A DNA stretch of 64,000 nt from Gillisella vitis (lineage in GTDB: Bacteria; Pseudomonadota; Alphaproteobacteria; Rhizobiales; Rhizobiaceae). The notes under the pieces are model-generated. The model saw only the letters and a list, made by a program, of their open reading frames with translations. It was not told where the DNA came from and did no database searches. The stretch is from assembly GCF_001541345.2 (NCBI RefSeq), contig NZ_LMVL02000005.1, forward strand, positions 310,001 to 374,000, given 5' to 3'. Shown in pieces: positions 17,708 through 26,960 of this stretch; within the stretch, counting starts at the first letter, position 1, and every line of letters starts with the position of its first letter. The position numbers were made by a program, and so were the translations under genes.

Positions 17708-18643
17708 ATGATCGACAAGCTGGAATTTTTCATTGCTCTTGCCCGCGCCCAGCATTTCGGTCGTGCGGCGGAAGAATGCGGCATTTCCCAGCCGACGCTG
17801 TCAGCGGCGATCCGCCAGCTTGAAGACCAACTGGGAGTCATCCTGGTGCAACGTGGTTCCCGGTTTCAAGGCCTGACGCCCGAGGGACAGCGGGTGCTGG
17901 AATGGGCGCGGCGGATTGTCGGCGATGCTCGTACCATGCGCGAGGAAATGCGGGCGGCGCGCAATGGTCTGGCTGGACATATTCGCCTGGCGGTGATCCC
18001 GACGGCGCTGGCCATGGTGCAGAGGCTGACGGAGCCATTTCAGACACATCACCCGGCTGTGACGTTCCAGGTGGTGTCGCGCAATTCTCTCCAGGTCCTC
18101 AGCCTTCTGGAAAATCTCGAGATTGATGCGGGTATCACCTATCTCGACAATGAACCGCTTGGCCGGGTGACGTCTGTCCCGCTCTATGCCGAGCGTTATC
18201 ACTTGATTGCGGCGACCGGCACGCCGCTGGCCGACCGGGAAAGTGTGACCTGGCAAGAGGTTTCCGATCTTCGGCTTTGCCTATTGACGCCCGATATGCA
18301 GAACCGGCGTATCATCAATCAGCATTTCACCGAGGCGGGTGTGGTGCCTCGGCCGACGCTGGAATCCAACTCGATGATCGTATTATTTTCTCATATTCGG
18401 ACCGGGCAATGGTCGTCAATCATGCCGCGTAACGTCGCGGAATCCTTCGGTTTTCCAGAGGAAATTCGCATGGTGCCGATTGTCGAGCCACAGGCTCAGC
18501 ATCTGGTTGGGCTGGTGGCGACCCATCGTGAACCCTATACGCCGCTGGTGTCGGCGTTATTGCATGAGGCGCGCCGCCTCGCAGCCGCACAAGTCTTTGA
18601 TAGGTTTTTTCTATCGCGTAACGATACAGCGGTATTGACCTGA
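17708..18643 (+). CDS. LysR-family regulator, probable activator of the formate dehydrogenase operon
   Basis: The N-terminal helix-turn-helix (LEFFIALARAQHFGRAAEECGISQPTLSAAIRQLEDQLG) and the C-terminal periplasmic-binding-like effector domain identify a LysR-type regulator of about 311 residues. The ATG at 17708 (MIDKLEFF) is preferred, with a CAGGGG ribosome site and the usual LysR spacing to the HTH; a frame extension to 17675 adds eleven residues. The gene lies 92 bases before fdsG on the same strand. A LysR gene at the head of fds clusters is common in rhizobia and other bacteria, so formate-operon control is likely but not shown. Confidence 0.88.
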   Translation: MIDKLEFFIALARAQHFGRAAEECGISQPTLSAAIRQLEDQLGVILVQRGSRFQGLTPEGQRVLEWARRIVGDARTMREEMRAARNGLAGHIRLAVIPTALAMVQRLTEPFQTHHPAVTFQVVSRNSLQVLSLLENLEIDAGITYLDNEPLGRVTSVPLYAERYHLIAATGTPLADRESVTWQEVSDLRLCLLTPDMQNRRIINQHFTEAGVVPRPTLESNSMIVLFSHIRTGQWSSIMPRNVAESFGFPEEIRMVPIVEPQAQHLVGLVATHREPYTPLVSALLHEARRLAAAQVFDRFFLSRNDTAVLT

Positions 18644-18735
18644 GCGACAGGCTGGATTCATTCTTGCAAAACGGGTGAGTGTACCGTCTTGCCGCGCGAC
18701 GCATGGCGTCGTTGCTGGCCGCTGAGGAGGAAGCG

Positions 18736-19215
18736 ATGAATATGCATGTGGTGGCGGAGGCCGACGTGGCCAGAGTGGAGGCTATCATCGATAGCCTCAA
18801 GCATCTTGAAGGCCCCCTTCTGCCGATCCTGCATGAAATCCAACGCGAATTCGGATGCGTGCCTGATAGTGCCAAACCGGTGATTGCTCGTGCCTTGAAT
18901 CTGTCGCGGGCCGAAGTGCATGGGGTCGTCAGTTTCTACCATGATTTTCGTGATCATCCCTCCGGTCGCCATGTCCTGAAACTCTGTCGGGCCGAGGCTT
19001 GCCAATCCCTAGGTGGCGAGCCTCTTGGCGAAACGATCAAGGCCCGGCTCGGCATTGACTGGCATGAAACCACAGCTGATGGCGCGGTGACGCTGGAGCC
19101 GGTTTTCTGTCTCGGGCTCTGTGCCTGCGCGCCGGCCGCCATGCTGGATGGGGAATTGCATGGCCGCTTGGACGAGCACTGTCTTGACGATCTACTGATG
19201 GAGGCCCGTCGATGA
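18736..19215 (+). CDS. fdsG: NAD-dependent formate dehydrogenase, gamma subunit (NuoE-like)
   Basis: This 159-residue thioredoxin-like [2Fe-2S] protein is homologous to NuoE. The cluster ligands are C84 and C89 (LCRAEAC) and C125 and C129 (FCLGLC). It passes electrons between the formate site and the diaphorase in the cytoplasmic FdsABG complex. ATG 18736 is preceded by a very strong GAGGAGGAAG. The stop overlaps the fdsB start by four bases (ATGA). First gene of fdsG-fdsB-fdsA-fdhD-fdsD. Confidence 0.93.
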   Translation: MNMHVVAEADVARVEAIIDSLKHLEGPLLPILHEIQREFGCVPDSAKPVIARALNLSRAEVHGVVSFYHDFRDHPSGRHVLKLCRAEACQSLGGEPLGETIKARLGIDWHETTADGAVTLEPVFCLGLCACAPAAMLDGELHGRLDEHCLDDLLMEARR

Positions 19216-20780
19216 GCGAGCCGATGAGCATCACCGTTTTCGTTCCCCGGGATGCCGCTGCTCTTGCGGTCGGGGCTGATAAGGTTGCCGCCGCCATCCA
19301 GCGGGAAGCTGCGGCACGCCATGTCGATGTGACTGTCATTCGCAATGGGTCGCGCGGCATGCTTTGGCTGGAAACCCTGGTCGAAGTGCGCACGGACCAC
19401 GGCCGGATTGCCTATGGTCCCGTCAAGCCTTCCGATGTCGCTGGCCTGTTCGATGCCGGGTTTTTGACCGGGGCTGCCCATCCGCTCCGTCACGGCCTGA
19501 CCAGCGATATTCCGTTCCTGAAGAACCAGACGCGGCTGACCTTTTCCCGCTGCGGCATTACCGATCCGCTGTCGCTGGAGGATTATCGGCATTACAAGGG
19601 CCTGACCGGTCTCGCCAAAGCGATTGCCATGCCGTCCGCCGACATTGTCGCCCAGGTCACCGAAAGCGGCCTTCGTGGTCGCGGCGGGGCGGGCTTTCCC
19701 ACCGGCATCAAATGGAAAACCGTGGCGGACGCCAAAGCCGACCAGAAATACATCATCTGCAATGCCGATGAAGGCGATAGCGGCACTTTTGCCGACCGGA
19801 TGATCATGGAGGGTGATCCCTTCGTGTTGATCGAAGGCATGGTGATTGCCGGGATCGCGGTCGGTGCCACCAAGGGCTATGTCTATACCCGCTCGGAATA
19901 TCCTCATGCCATCGCCGTGATGCGTGAAGCCATCGAGCTTGCCCGCAAGCAGGGCATTCTGGGTGCATCCGTGTTAGGCTCTGCTTACGCTTTCGATATG
20001 GAGGTCCGCGAGGGGGCCGGTGCCTATGTCTGTGGTGAGGAAACCTCGCTGCTCAACAGCCTGGAAGGCAAGCGCGGTGTGGTGCGCGCCAAGCCGCCGC
20101 TTCCGGCGCTGGAAGGGCTGTTTGGTAAGCCAACCGTTGTCAACAATGTCATGTCGCTGGCCTCCATTCCTGTTATCATGGACCGCGGCGCGCAGTTCTA
20201 CCGCGATTATGGCGTTGGCCGGTCGCATGGCACCATCCCGATCCAGATTGCTGGCAATGTCAAACACGGTGGCCTTTACGAGACCGCCTTTGGCCTGACG
20301 CTGGGCGAGATCATCAACGATATCGGTGGCGGCACCTTGACGGGTCGTCCGGTAAAGGCGGTGCAGGTGGGCGGCCCGCTGGGGGCCTATTTCCCGCCCT
20401 CGCTGTTCGATACGGTGTTCGACTATGAAGCCTTTACCGCAGCCGGTGGCTTGATCGGTCATGCCGGGATCGTGGTCTTCGATGACAGCGCCGATATGCT
20501 GAAACAGGCCCGGTTTGCCATGGAATTCTGTGCGGTCGAAAGCTGCGGCAAGTGTACGCCCTGTCGGATCGGCTCGACACGGGGCGTCGAAACCGTGGAC
20601 CGGATTGCAAAGGGCATTGAGCCTGAAAAGAACAAGGTGCTGCTGGAAGATCTCTGCAACACCATGAAATTCGGATCGCTTTGCGCCCTTGGCGGCTTTA
20701 CGCCCTATCCTGTCATGAGCGCGATGACGCATTTCCCGCAGGATTTTACGCCTGCCCCCCTTGTTGAAGCGGCGGAGTAA
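19212..20780 (+). CDS. fdsB: NAD-dependent formate dehydrogenase, beta subunit (NuoF-like diaphorase)
   Basis: The 522-residue protein has an N-terminal thioredoxin-like domain (about 1-110) fused to a NuoF-like FMN/NADH domain. It carries GRGGAGFPTG (156-165), the FMN/NADH site EGAGAYVCGEETSLLNSLEG-type segment (from about residue 267), and a C-terminal [4Fe-4S] site with C445, C448, C451 and C491. It hands electrons from formate to NAD+. The gap to fdsA is five bases, indicating tight operon coupling. Confidence 0.95.
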   Translation: MSEPMSITVFVPRDAAALAVGADKVAAAIQREAAARHVDVTVIRNGSRGMLWLETLVEVRTDHGRIAYGPVKPSDVAGLFDAGFLTGAAHPLRHGLTSDIPFLKNQTRLTFSRCGITDPLSLEDYRHYKGLTGLAKAIAMPSADIVAQVTESGLRGRGGAGFPTGIKWKTVADAKADQKYIICNADEGDSGTFADRMIMEGDPFVLIEGMVIAGIAVGATKGYVYTRSEYPHAIAVMREAIELARKQGILGASVLGSAYAFDMEVREGAGAYVCGEETSLLNSLEGKRGVVRAKPPLPALEGLFGKPTVVNNVMSLASIPVIMDRGAQFYRDYGVGRSHGTIPIQIAGNVKHGGLYETAFGLTLGEIINDIGGGTLTGRPVKAVQVGGPLGAYFPPSLFDTVFDYEAFTAAGGLIGHAGIVVFDDSADMLKQARFAMEFCAVESCGKCTPCRIGSTRGVETVDRIAKGIEPEKNKVLLEDLCNTMKFGSLCALGGFTPYPVMSAMTHFPQDFTPAPLVEAAE

Positions 20781-20785
20781 AGACC

Positions 20786-23665
20786 ATGTCTCTGATCCAT
20801 GAAATTGATTACGGCACCCCGGCTTCCTCATCCACCGAAACTGTGACGCTGACCATTGATGGCCGTGAGGTGACGGTGGCGGCAGGCACGTCGATCATGC
20901 GGGCCTCAATGGAGGCCGGCATTCAGGTGCCGAAGCTGTGCGCCACCGACATGGTGGATGCCTTTGGTTCCTGTCGGCTCTGTCTGGTGGAGGTCGAGGG
21001 CCGAAATGGAACCCCGGCCTCCTGCACCACACCCTGCGCGCCCGGTATCGTCGTTCACACCCAGACGGAGCGGCTTAAAGCCATCCGCAAGGGTGTGATG
21101 GAGCTTTACATATCCGATCATCCGCTGGACTGCCTGACCTGTGCCGCCAATGGGGATTGCGAATTGCAGGATATGGCTGGTGCGGTTGGTCTGCGCGATG
21201 TGCGCTACGGCTATGAGGGTGACAACCACGTCAAGACCCGGGCCGGTGACGGGTTGAATGCCCGCTACATGCCGAAGGACGAAAGCAATCCCTATTTTAC
21301 CTATGATCCCTCAAAGTGCATCGTCTGTTCGCGGTGTGTGCGGGCCTGCGAGGAAGTGCAAGGGACGTTTGCGCTGACCATTGAGGGGCGCGGCTTCGAC
21401 AGCCGGGTCTCGCCCGGCGCTCATGAGGCTTTTCTGGAATCGGAATGCGTGTCCTGTGGCGCTTGTGTGCAGGCCTGTCCAACCGCGACACTGACGGAAA
21501 AATCCGTCATTGCCATTGGTCAGCCGGAGCATTCGCTGGTTACCACCTGCGCCTATTGCGGCGTTGGCTGTTCCTTCAAGGCGGAAATGCGCGGCGAAGA
21601 ACTGGTGCGCATGGTGCCGTGGAAAGACGGCAAGGCCAATCGCGGCCATTCCTGCGTCAAGGGTCGGTTTGCCTATGGCTATGCCAGCCACAAGGATCGC
21701 ATCCTCAACCCGATGGTCCGTGAGAAAATTACTGATCCGTGGCGGGAAGTGACCTGGGAAGAGGCCTTTGCCCATGTGGCCTCCGAGTTCAAGCGGTTGC
21801 AATATCAATATGGCCGCGATTCCATCGGCGGCATTACCTCCTCGCGCTGTACCAATGAAGAAACCTATCTGGTGCAGAAGCTGATCCGCGCGGGCTTTGG
21901 CAACAATAATGTCGATACTTGCGCCCGCGTCTGTCATTCGCCGACCGGTTATGGTCTTGGTCAAGCCTTCGGGACGTCGGCGGGTACGCAGGATTTCGAC
22001 AGTGTCGAGCATTCCGATGTGGTGCTTGTCATCGGAGCCAACCCGACCGACGGCCATCCAGTGTTTGGGTCGCGGTTGAAAAAGCGGCTGCGGAAGGGCG
22101 CGAAGCTGATCGTTATCGATCCGCGTCGCATTGATCTGGTCAAGACGCCGCATGTTGAGGCGGCTTTCCATTTGCCGCTGAAGCCCGGCACCAATGTTGC
22201 CGTGCTGACGGCGCTGGCGCATGTGATCGTTACCGAAGGTCTGGCCAACGAAGCCTTTATCCGCGAGCGCTGCGACTGGTCGGAATTTGAGGATTGGGCG
22301 GCTTTTGTGGCCGAACCTCAGCATAGCCCGGAAGCAACTGAGGCGTTTACAGGCGTACCTGCTGCCGATCTGCGTGGCGCTGCAAGGCTTTATGCCACAG
22401 GCGGTAATGGGGCGATCTATTACGGGTTGGGCGTAACAGAGCATAGCCAGGGCTCGACCACTGTCATGGCGATTGCCAATCTGGCCATGGTAACCGGCAA
22501 TATCGGTCGTCCGGGTGTCGGGGTGAACCCGTTGCGTGGGCAGAATAATGTGCAGGGCTCTTGCGACATGGGATCTTTCCCGCATGAGTTGCCGGGCTAT
22601 CGACATATTTCCGACGATGCCACCCGCGAGACCTTTGAGAAGCTCTGGGGCGTGACATTGAACAACGAGCCGGGCCTGCGCATTCCCAATATGCTGGATG
22701 CGGCGGTGGAAGGCACGTTCAAGGGGCTTTACGTCCAGGGCGAGGATATCTTGCAATCCGACCCGGATACCAAGCATGTTTCGGCAGGCCTGGCGGCGAT
22801 GGAATGCGTTGTTGTCCATGATCTGTTTTTGAATGAGACCGCCAACTACGCCCATGTCTTCTTGCCGGGTTCGACCTTCCTGGAAAAGGACGGCACGTTT
22901 ACCAATGCCGAACGGCGCATCAACCGGGTGCGCAAGGTGATGAGCCCGAAGAATGGCTATAGCGATTGGGAAGTGACCCAGAAAATGGCTGAGGCGATGG
23001 GTCTAGGCTGGAATTACAGCCATCCGTCCGAGATCATGGCAGAAATCGCTGCGACCACACCCAGCTTTGCCGGTGTTTCCTATGAGATGCTGGAGGAAAA
23101 GGGTTCGGTGCAATGGCCGTGCAATGAGCAACATCCACTCGGCTCGCCGATCATGCATGTCGATGGCTTCGTGCGCGGCAAGGGTAAGTTTATCCGCACC
23201 GAATATGTGGCGACCGACGAGCGTACCGGCCCGCGCTTCCCGCTGCTGCTGACCACTGGACGCATTCTGTCGCAGTATAATGTCGGTGCGCAGACGCGGC
23301 GCACCGAAAATACCGTCTGGCATGGGGAAGACCGGCTGGAAATCCACCCGCATGATGCCGAACAGCGCGGTATCAAGGAAGGAGACTGGATCAAGCTGGC
23401 CAGCCGTTCCGGCGACACGACGTTACGGGCACTGATCACTGATCGCGTCGCGCCGGGCGTGGTCTATACCACCTTCCATCACCCGGATACGCAGGCCAAT
23501 GTCATCACGACAGATTATTCCGACTGGGCGACGAATTGCCCGGAATATAAGGTGACGGCAGTGCAGGTTTCGCCCTCGAACGGGCCGACCGAATGGCAGC
23601 GGGACTATGATGAACTGTCGCGCCAGTCCCGCCGGATTTCCGGCAAGCTGGAAGCGGCGGAATAG
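20786..23665 (+). CDS. fdsA: NAD-dependent formate dehydrogenase, catalytic alpha subunit
   Basis: This 959-residue molybdenum (bis-MGD) enzyme oxidises formate to CO2. In order: [2Fe-2S] ferredoxin domain (C52, C63, C66, C80), a His/Cys-ligated cluster region (C116, C119, C125), two [4Fe-4S] ferredoxin sites (C178-C188 and C221-C231), the molybdopterin domain with its own [4Fe-4S] site (C255, C258, C262, C290), and the C-terminal molydopterin dinucleotide-binding domain. C383 in CARVCHSPTG is the predicted Mo ligand; it is cysteine, not selenocysteine. It works with FdsB and FdsG, and maturation needs the downstream FdhD. Confidence 0.96.
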   Translation: MSLIHEIDYGTPASSSTETVTLTIDGREVTVAAGTSIMRASMEAGIQVPKLCATDMVDAFGSCRLCLVEVEGRNGTPASCTTPCAPGIVVHTQTERLKAIRKGVMELYISDHPLDCLTCAANGDCELQDMAGAVGLRDVRYGYEGDNHVKTRAGDGLNARYMPKDESNPYFTYDPSKCIVCSRCVRACEEVQGTFALTIEGRGFDSRVSPGAHEAFLESECVSCGACVQACPTATLTEKSVIAIGQPEHSLVTTCAYCGVGCSFKAEMRGEELVRMVPWKDGKANRGHSCVKGRFAYGYASHKDRILNPMVREKITDPWREVTWEEAFAHVASEFKRLQYQYGRDSIGGITSSRCTNEETYLVQKLIRAGFGNNNVDTCARVCHSPTGYGLGQAFGTSAGTQDFDSVEHSDVVLVIGANPTDGHPVFGSRLKKRLRKGAKLIVIDPRRIDLVKTPHVEAAFHLPLKPGTNVAVLTALAHVIVTEGLANEAFIRERCDWSEFEDWAAFVAEPQHSPEATEAFTGVPAADLRGAARLYATGGNGAIYYGLGVTEHSQGSTTVMAIANLAMVTGNIGRPGVGVNPLRGQNNVQGSCDMGSFPHELPGYRHISDDATRETFEKLWGVTLNNEPGLRIPNMLDAAVEGTFKGLYVQGEDILQSDPDTKHVSAGLAAMECVVVHDLFLNETANYAHVFLPGSTFLEKDGTFTNAERRINRVRKVMSPKNGYSDWEVTQKMAEAMGLGWNYSHPSEIMAEIAATTPSFAGVSYEMLEEKGSVQWPCNEQHPLGSPIMHVDGFVRGKGKFIRTEYVATDERTGPRFPLLLTTGRILSQYNVGAQTRRTENTVWHGEDRLEIHPHDAEQRGIKEGDWIKLASRSGDTTLRALITDRVAPGVVYTTFHHPDTQANVITTDYSDWATNCPEYKVTAVQVSPSNGPTEWQRDYDELSRQSRRISGKLEAAE

Positions 23666-23708
23666 GATGAGTGGCGGGGAGGATAACGGGGAGGAGGGTT
23701 TTGCCGTC

Positions 23709-24533
23709 ATGACGGAGATGAAAACCACCTGCCTTGTACCGCAGGTGCAGCATCGCCAAGGGATGACTACGGAGGCCCACCGGATCGTGCCGGAAGAAGT
23801 GCCGGTGGCCTTTTCCTATGGTGGTTCCACCCATGCGGTGATGATGGCGACGCCTGCCGATCTCGAGGATTTCGCACTGGGCTTTTCGCTGGCCGAGGGC
23901 ATTATTACCCGTCTGGATGAGGTTCTGGCCATCGAACCAGTCGAGGCGGCAAGCGGCATCGATGTGCAGGTGATTTTGCTGGATACGACAGCGGACGCCC
24001 TGACAACCCGTCGCCGTCGCATGGCGGGGCCGGTTGGCTGCGGTCTTTGTGGCATCGAGTCAATCGAACAAGCGAGCCGGGATGTGCCGAAAGTGACCGG
24101 CGGATTGACACTGACACCGGCGGATATTCGTGACGCTGTCGATGCGCTCAGCCGGGCGCAGACGCTCAACCGGCAAACCCATGCGGTGCATGGTGCCGGT
24201 TTCTTCATTCCCGGCGAAGGTCTGTTGGCGATCCGGGAAGATGTGGGGCGTCACAATGCTCTTGATAAATTGGTCGGCGCGGTGTTGAAGGCCGGACGCC
24301 GGGGCGAAGACGGCGTCGTGGTGGTCACCAGCCGATTGTCGGTTGAGATGGTGCAGAAGGCGGCCATGCTGGGCGCACCGATCCTATTGGCGATTTCCGC
24401 GCCAACCGCGCTTGCCATCCGCACCGCGCAGGCGGCAGGCATGACCCTGATCGGCATTGCCCGGGGCGATGATTTTGAAGTCTTTACCCGTCCTGACCGC
24501 ATAATATCCGGGGTATCTGCCGATGTCGCATGA
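23709..24533 (+). CDS. fdhD: Formate dehydrogenase accessory sulfurtransferase FdhD (FdsC)
   Basis: FdhD transfers sulfur from a cysteine desulfurase to the molybdenum cofactor of formate dehydrogenase, which is essential for activity. The catalytic CxxC is visible in GCGLCGIESIEQA, with REDVGRHNALDKL and the C-terminal RGDDFEVFTRPDRI typical of the family. ATG 23709 (MTEMKTTC) gives 274 residues, matching the family, and has AGGAGG at 23692-23697. An ATG at 23667, just after the fdsA stop, would add 14 residues. Its end overlaps the fdsD start by 11 bases. Confidence 0.94.
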   Translation: MTEMKTTCLVPQVQHRQGMTTEAHRIVPEEVPVAFSYGGSTHAVMMATPADLEDFALGFSLAEGIITRLDEVLAIEPVEAASGIDVQVILLDTTADALTTRRRRMAGPVGCGLCGIESIEQASRDVPKVTGGLTLTPADIRDAVDALSRAQTLNRQTHAVHGAGFFIPGEGLLAIREDVGRHNALDKLVGAVLKAGRRGEDGVVVVTSRLSVEMVQKAAMLGAPILLAISAPTALAIRTAQAAGMTLIGIARGDDFEVFTRPDRIISGVSADVA

Positions 24534-24795
24534 CCATATTGCTGAAAAACTGATCCGCATGGCCAATCAGATCGCCCAATTCTTCAACACGCAGCCGGAG
24601 CATGAGCGGGTGCAGGGCGTGGCAACCCATATCAACAAGTTCTGGGAACCGCGCATGCGCCGCCAGTTCTTCGAGATGATCGATACTGGCCAGGAAGGAT
24701 TTGACCCGCTGGTGATCGAGGCGGCGAAACTGATCAAGCGTCCGGTGGACAATAGTGCTGAGACTTTTGGCATGGCGGGGCGCGGCACAGCCTGA
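24523..24795 (+). CDS. fdsD: Formate dehydrogenase delta subunit
   Basis: This 90-residue protein has MANQIAQFFNTQP, HINKFWEPRMRRQFFEMI and a C-terminal VDNSAETFG-type end, all characteristic of the small FdsD family that closes fds operons. It is thought to help assemble or stabilise the complex. The start overlaps fdhD by 11 bases, consistent with translational coupling. Last gene of the operon. Confidence 0.92.
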   Translation: MSHDHIAEKLIRMANQIAQFFNTQPEHERVQGVATHINKFWEPRMRRQFFEMIDTGQEGFDPLVIEAAKLIKRPVDNSAETFGMAGRGTA

Positions 24796-25075
24796 TGGCT
24801 GACCGAGCGGGCGACGGCATAGTGTCCATGGCGCCAAAGAGTCTAACGATTTTAACAGGTTGATTAGGGCCATATCTGGCCATTCGACAGACGCGCTATG
24901 TGTGGCGGTGGCGGTTGCGCTGTCTGCTACAGATAGTAGGGGAATAGATAACGAACCAGTGCCGTGATGCATTCACTTCGTTCATACCATCATGCACTGG
25001 TTTTTTGTTTGAGCAACGACTTCTCCAAATGCGGCTGGGGCCTCCATTTGGATAGAAGCACGAGGAGGGATATTT

Positions 25076-26734
25076 ATGGCAGTTACGAATGCGCCGGGGA
25101 CAGCGCTGTCATCATCTGCCGGTTTGCTGGACCGGGAACGGATCATTGCAAAACCGGGTTTCAATCGTTGGCTGGTGCCGCCAGCAGCGCTTGCCATTCA
25201 TCTGTGCATCGGCATGGCCTATGGTTTTAGCGTGTTCTGGCTGCCGCTCAGCAAGGCACTGGGTACCGCTGCGCCTGCAAGCTGCGCAGGCTTGTCTCTT
25301 GTCGGCGCGCTGTTCACCACCGAGTGCAATTGGCGTGTCGCTGATCTCGGCTGGATCTACACATTGTTCTTCGTCCTGCTCGGCTGTTCCGCAGCGCTTT
25401 GGGGTGGGTGGTTGGAGCGGGTCGGCCCGCGCCGTGCCGGGTTTGTTTCGGCTTGCTGCTGGTGCGGCGGCATTCTGGTCGCGGCGCTGGGGGTTTTCAC
25501 CCATCAACTGTGGTTGATGTGGATCGGTGCGGGCGTAATCGGTGGCATCGGGCTTGGCCTCGGCTATATTTCTCCGGTGTCTACGTTGATCAAATGGTTT
25601 CCTGACCGGCGCGGCATGGCGACTGGCATGGCAATCATGGGCTTTGGTGGCGGGGCGATGATCGGTGCGCCGCTCGCCAACCTGCTGATGGGCGTGTTCC
25701 GGTCCGATGCCGGGCCAGGTGTCTGGCAGACGTTCGTGGTCATGGCTGCCATCTATTTCGTCTTCATGATGGGCGGCGCTTTCGGCTACCGCATTCCCCC
25801 GGCTGGCTGGCGTCCAGAAGGCTGGACCCCGCCTGTTGCCAAGAGCAGCATGATTACCCATCGCCACGTGCATCTGCGTGATGCTCACAAAACCCCGCAA
25901 TTCTGGCTGATTTGGGCTGTGCTCTGCCTGAATGTCTCGGCGGGTATCGGGGTGATCGGCATGGCTTCGCCCATGCTTCAGGAGATCTTCGCAGGCTCAC
26001 TGATCGGTCTGCCGGATTTGACATTCTCGCAACTGGACACCGCGCAAAAGGCGCAGATTGCGGCGATCGCTGCCGGATTTACCGGATTACTGTCGCTGTT
26101 CAACATTGGCGGACGGTTTTTCTGGGCGTCGATGTCGGACAAGATCGGGCGTAAGAACACCTATTATTGCTTCTTCCTGCTCGGTATCCTGCTGTATGCG
26201 CTGGCGCCGACTTTGGCGGGCCTGGGCTCCAAGGCGCTGTTCGTTCTGGCTTTCGGCGTCATTCTGTCGATGTATGGCGGCGGTTTTGCCACCATTCCGG
26301 CCTATCTCGCCGATATCTTTGGAACGCAATTCGTTGGCGCCATTCATGGTCGGTTGCTGACGGCCTGGGCAACGGCGGGCATCGTCGGCCCTGTCGTGGT
26401 CAATTATATCCGCGAGGCTCAGATTGCTGCCGGGATTTCCCCCGGTCCCGCACTTTACACCGGCACGATGTATATCCTGGCTGGCATGTTGGCACTCGGC
26501 CTTGTTGCCAATGCCCTGATCCGGCCATTGCCGGAAAAATGGTTCATGTCGGATGACGAGGTTGCCGCCCTTCAGGCCAAGACTGCCGCCGCCAGTGCTG
26601 GCCCGACCGGCTCCTTCGGTATTGGCAAGGGCGGCTTCGACGCCAAGGCGGCGCTCGCCTGGGCCATTGTCTGCATTCCCTTGCTCTGGGGTGTCTGGGT
26701 TACTCTGCGCAGCACGCTGGTGCTGTTTGGTTAA
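25076..26734 (+). CDS. OFA-family MFS transporter (oxalate/formate antiporter type)
   Basis: This 552-residue protein has about twelve membrane segments in the major facilitator fold, longer than OxlT (about 420) because of a loop insertion near residues 80-100 and an extra C-terminal hydrophobic segment. Family marks include HLCIGMAYGFSVFWLPLS, GLGLGYISPVSTLIKWFPDRRG and FWASMSDKIGRKNTYY. GAGGAGGG precedes ATG 25076. It sits 280 bases after fdsD, so a role in formate or oxalate movement is plausible. However, the branch with long proteins of this type is also linked to other carboxylates, so the substrate is open. Confidence 0.85.
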   Translation: MAVTNAPGTALSSSAGLLDRERIIAKPGFNRWLVPPAALAIHLCIGMAYGFSVFWLPLSKALGTAAPASCAGLSLVGALFTTECNWRVADLGWIYTLFFVLLGCSAALWGGWLERVGPRRAGFVSACCWCGGILVAALGVFTHQLWLMWIGAGVIGGIGLGLGYISPVSTLIKWFPDRRGMATGMAIMGFGGGAMIGAPLANLLMGVFRSDAGPGVWQTFVVMAAIYFVFMMGGAFGYRIPPAGWRPEGWTPPVAKSSMITHRHVHLRDAHKTPQFWLIWAVLCLNVSAGIGVIGMASPMLQEIFAGSLIGLPDLTFSQLDTAQKAQIAAIAAGFTGLLSLFNIGGRFFWASMSDKIGRKNTYYCFFLLGILLYALAPTLAGLGSKALFVLAFGVILSMYGGGFATIPAYLADIFGTQFVGAIHGRLLTAWATAGIVGPVVVNYIREAQIAAGISPGPALYTGTMYILAGMLALGLVANALIRPLPEKWFMSDDEVAALQAKTAAASAGPTGSFGIGKGGFDAKAALAWAIVCIPLLWGVWVTLRSTLVLFG

Positions 26735-26745
26735 CCGATCTGGCA

Positions 26746-26778
26746 ATGCCGTCCTGCTTAAGAGCAGGGCGGCATTTT
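26746..26778 (+). terminator. Intrinsic terminator of the OFA transporter gene
   Basis: A 13-bp stem with one G-T wobble (ATGCCGTCCTGCT at 26746-26758, partner 26763-26775, loop TAAG) is followed by TTTT, 12 bases after the stop codon. Confidence 0.82.
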
Positions 26779-26815
26779 CGATCCAACCTGGTATGGACAA
26801 AAAGCACCATAACAA

Positions 26816-26883
26816 AAAGCGGCCCGGTGAGGCCGCTTTCGATACTACAGCGCCGTGCGTTTTATAAAGCGCACGGCGCTGTA
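26816..26883. repeat. Two consecutive hairpins downstream of the transporter gene
   Basis: First hairpin: AAAGCGGCC (26816-26824) with its complement at 26831-26839. Second hairpin: a perfect 14-bp stem, TACAGCGCCGTGCG (26846-26859), with its complement at 26870-26883, extended inward by a TTTA/TAAA pairing. The second resembles a GC-rich palindrome I recognise from many rhizobial intergenic regions. No T-run follows, so termination is not their obvious role. Confidence 0.6.
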
Positions 26884-26942
26884 AGCTTTTGTTTACGCAT
26901 CGTATTTATCCGAAAACCGGTTCCCACTTTTCGGTCCGATGC
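26884..26942. repeat. Rhizobial intergenic palindromic element, copy 1
   Basis: The core CCGAAAA-ccggttcccac-TTTTCGG (26910-26934) is nested in GCATCG / CGATGC (26897-26902 and 26937-26942). Part of it (26884-26934) matches 29657-29707 closely and, in reverse complement, 50341-50400 loosely. Motifs of this family are widespread in Rhizobium and Agrobacterium intergenic DNA (from memory). Confidence 0.6.
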
Positions 26943-26960
26943 TCTATCGTTTTTTAATGA

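Noticed and set aside
21311..22855. 514-codon open frame antisense to fdsA
   Set aside because: Shadow frame inside a well-supported gene; composition typical of antisense GC-rich DNA and no recognisable domain.
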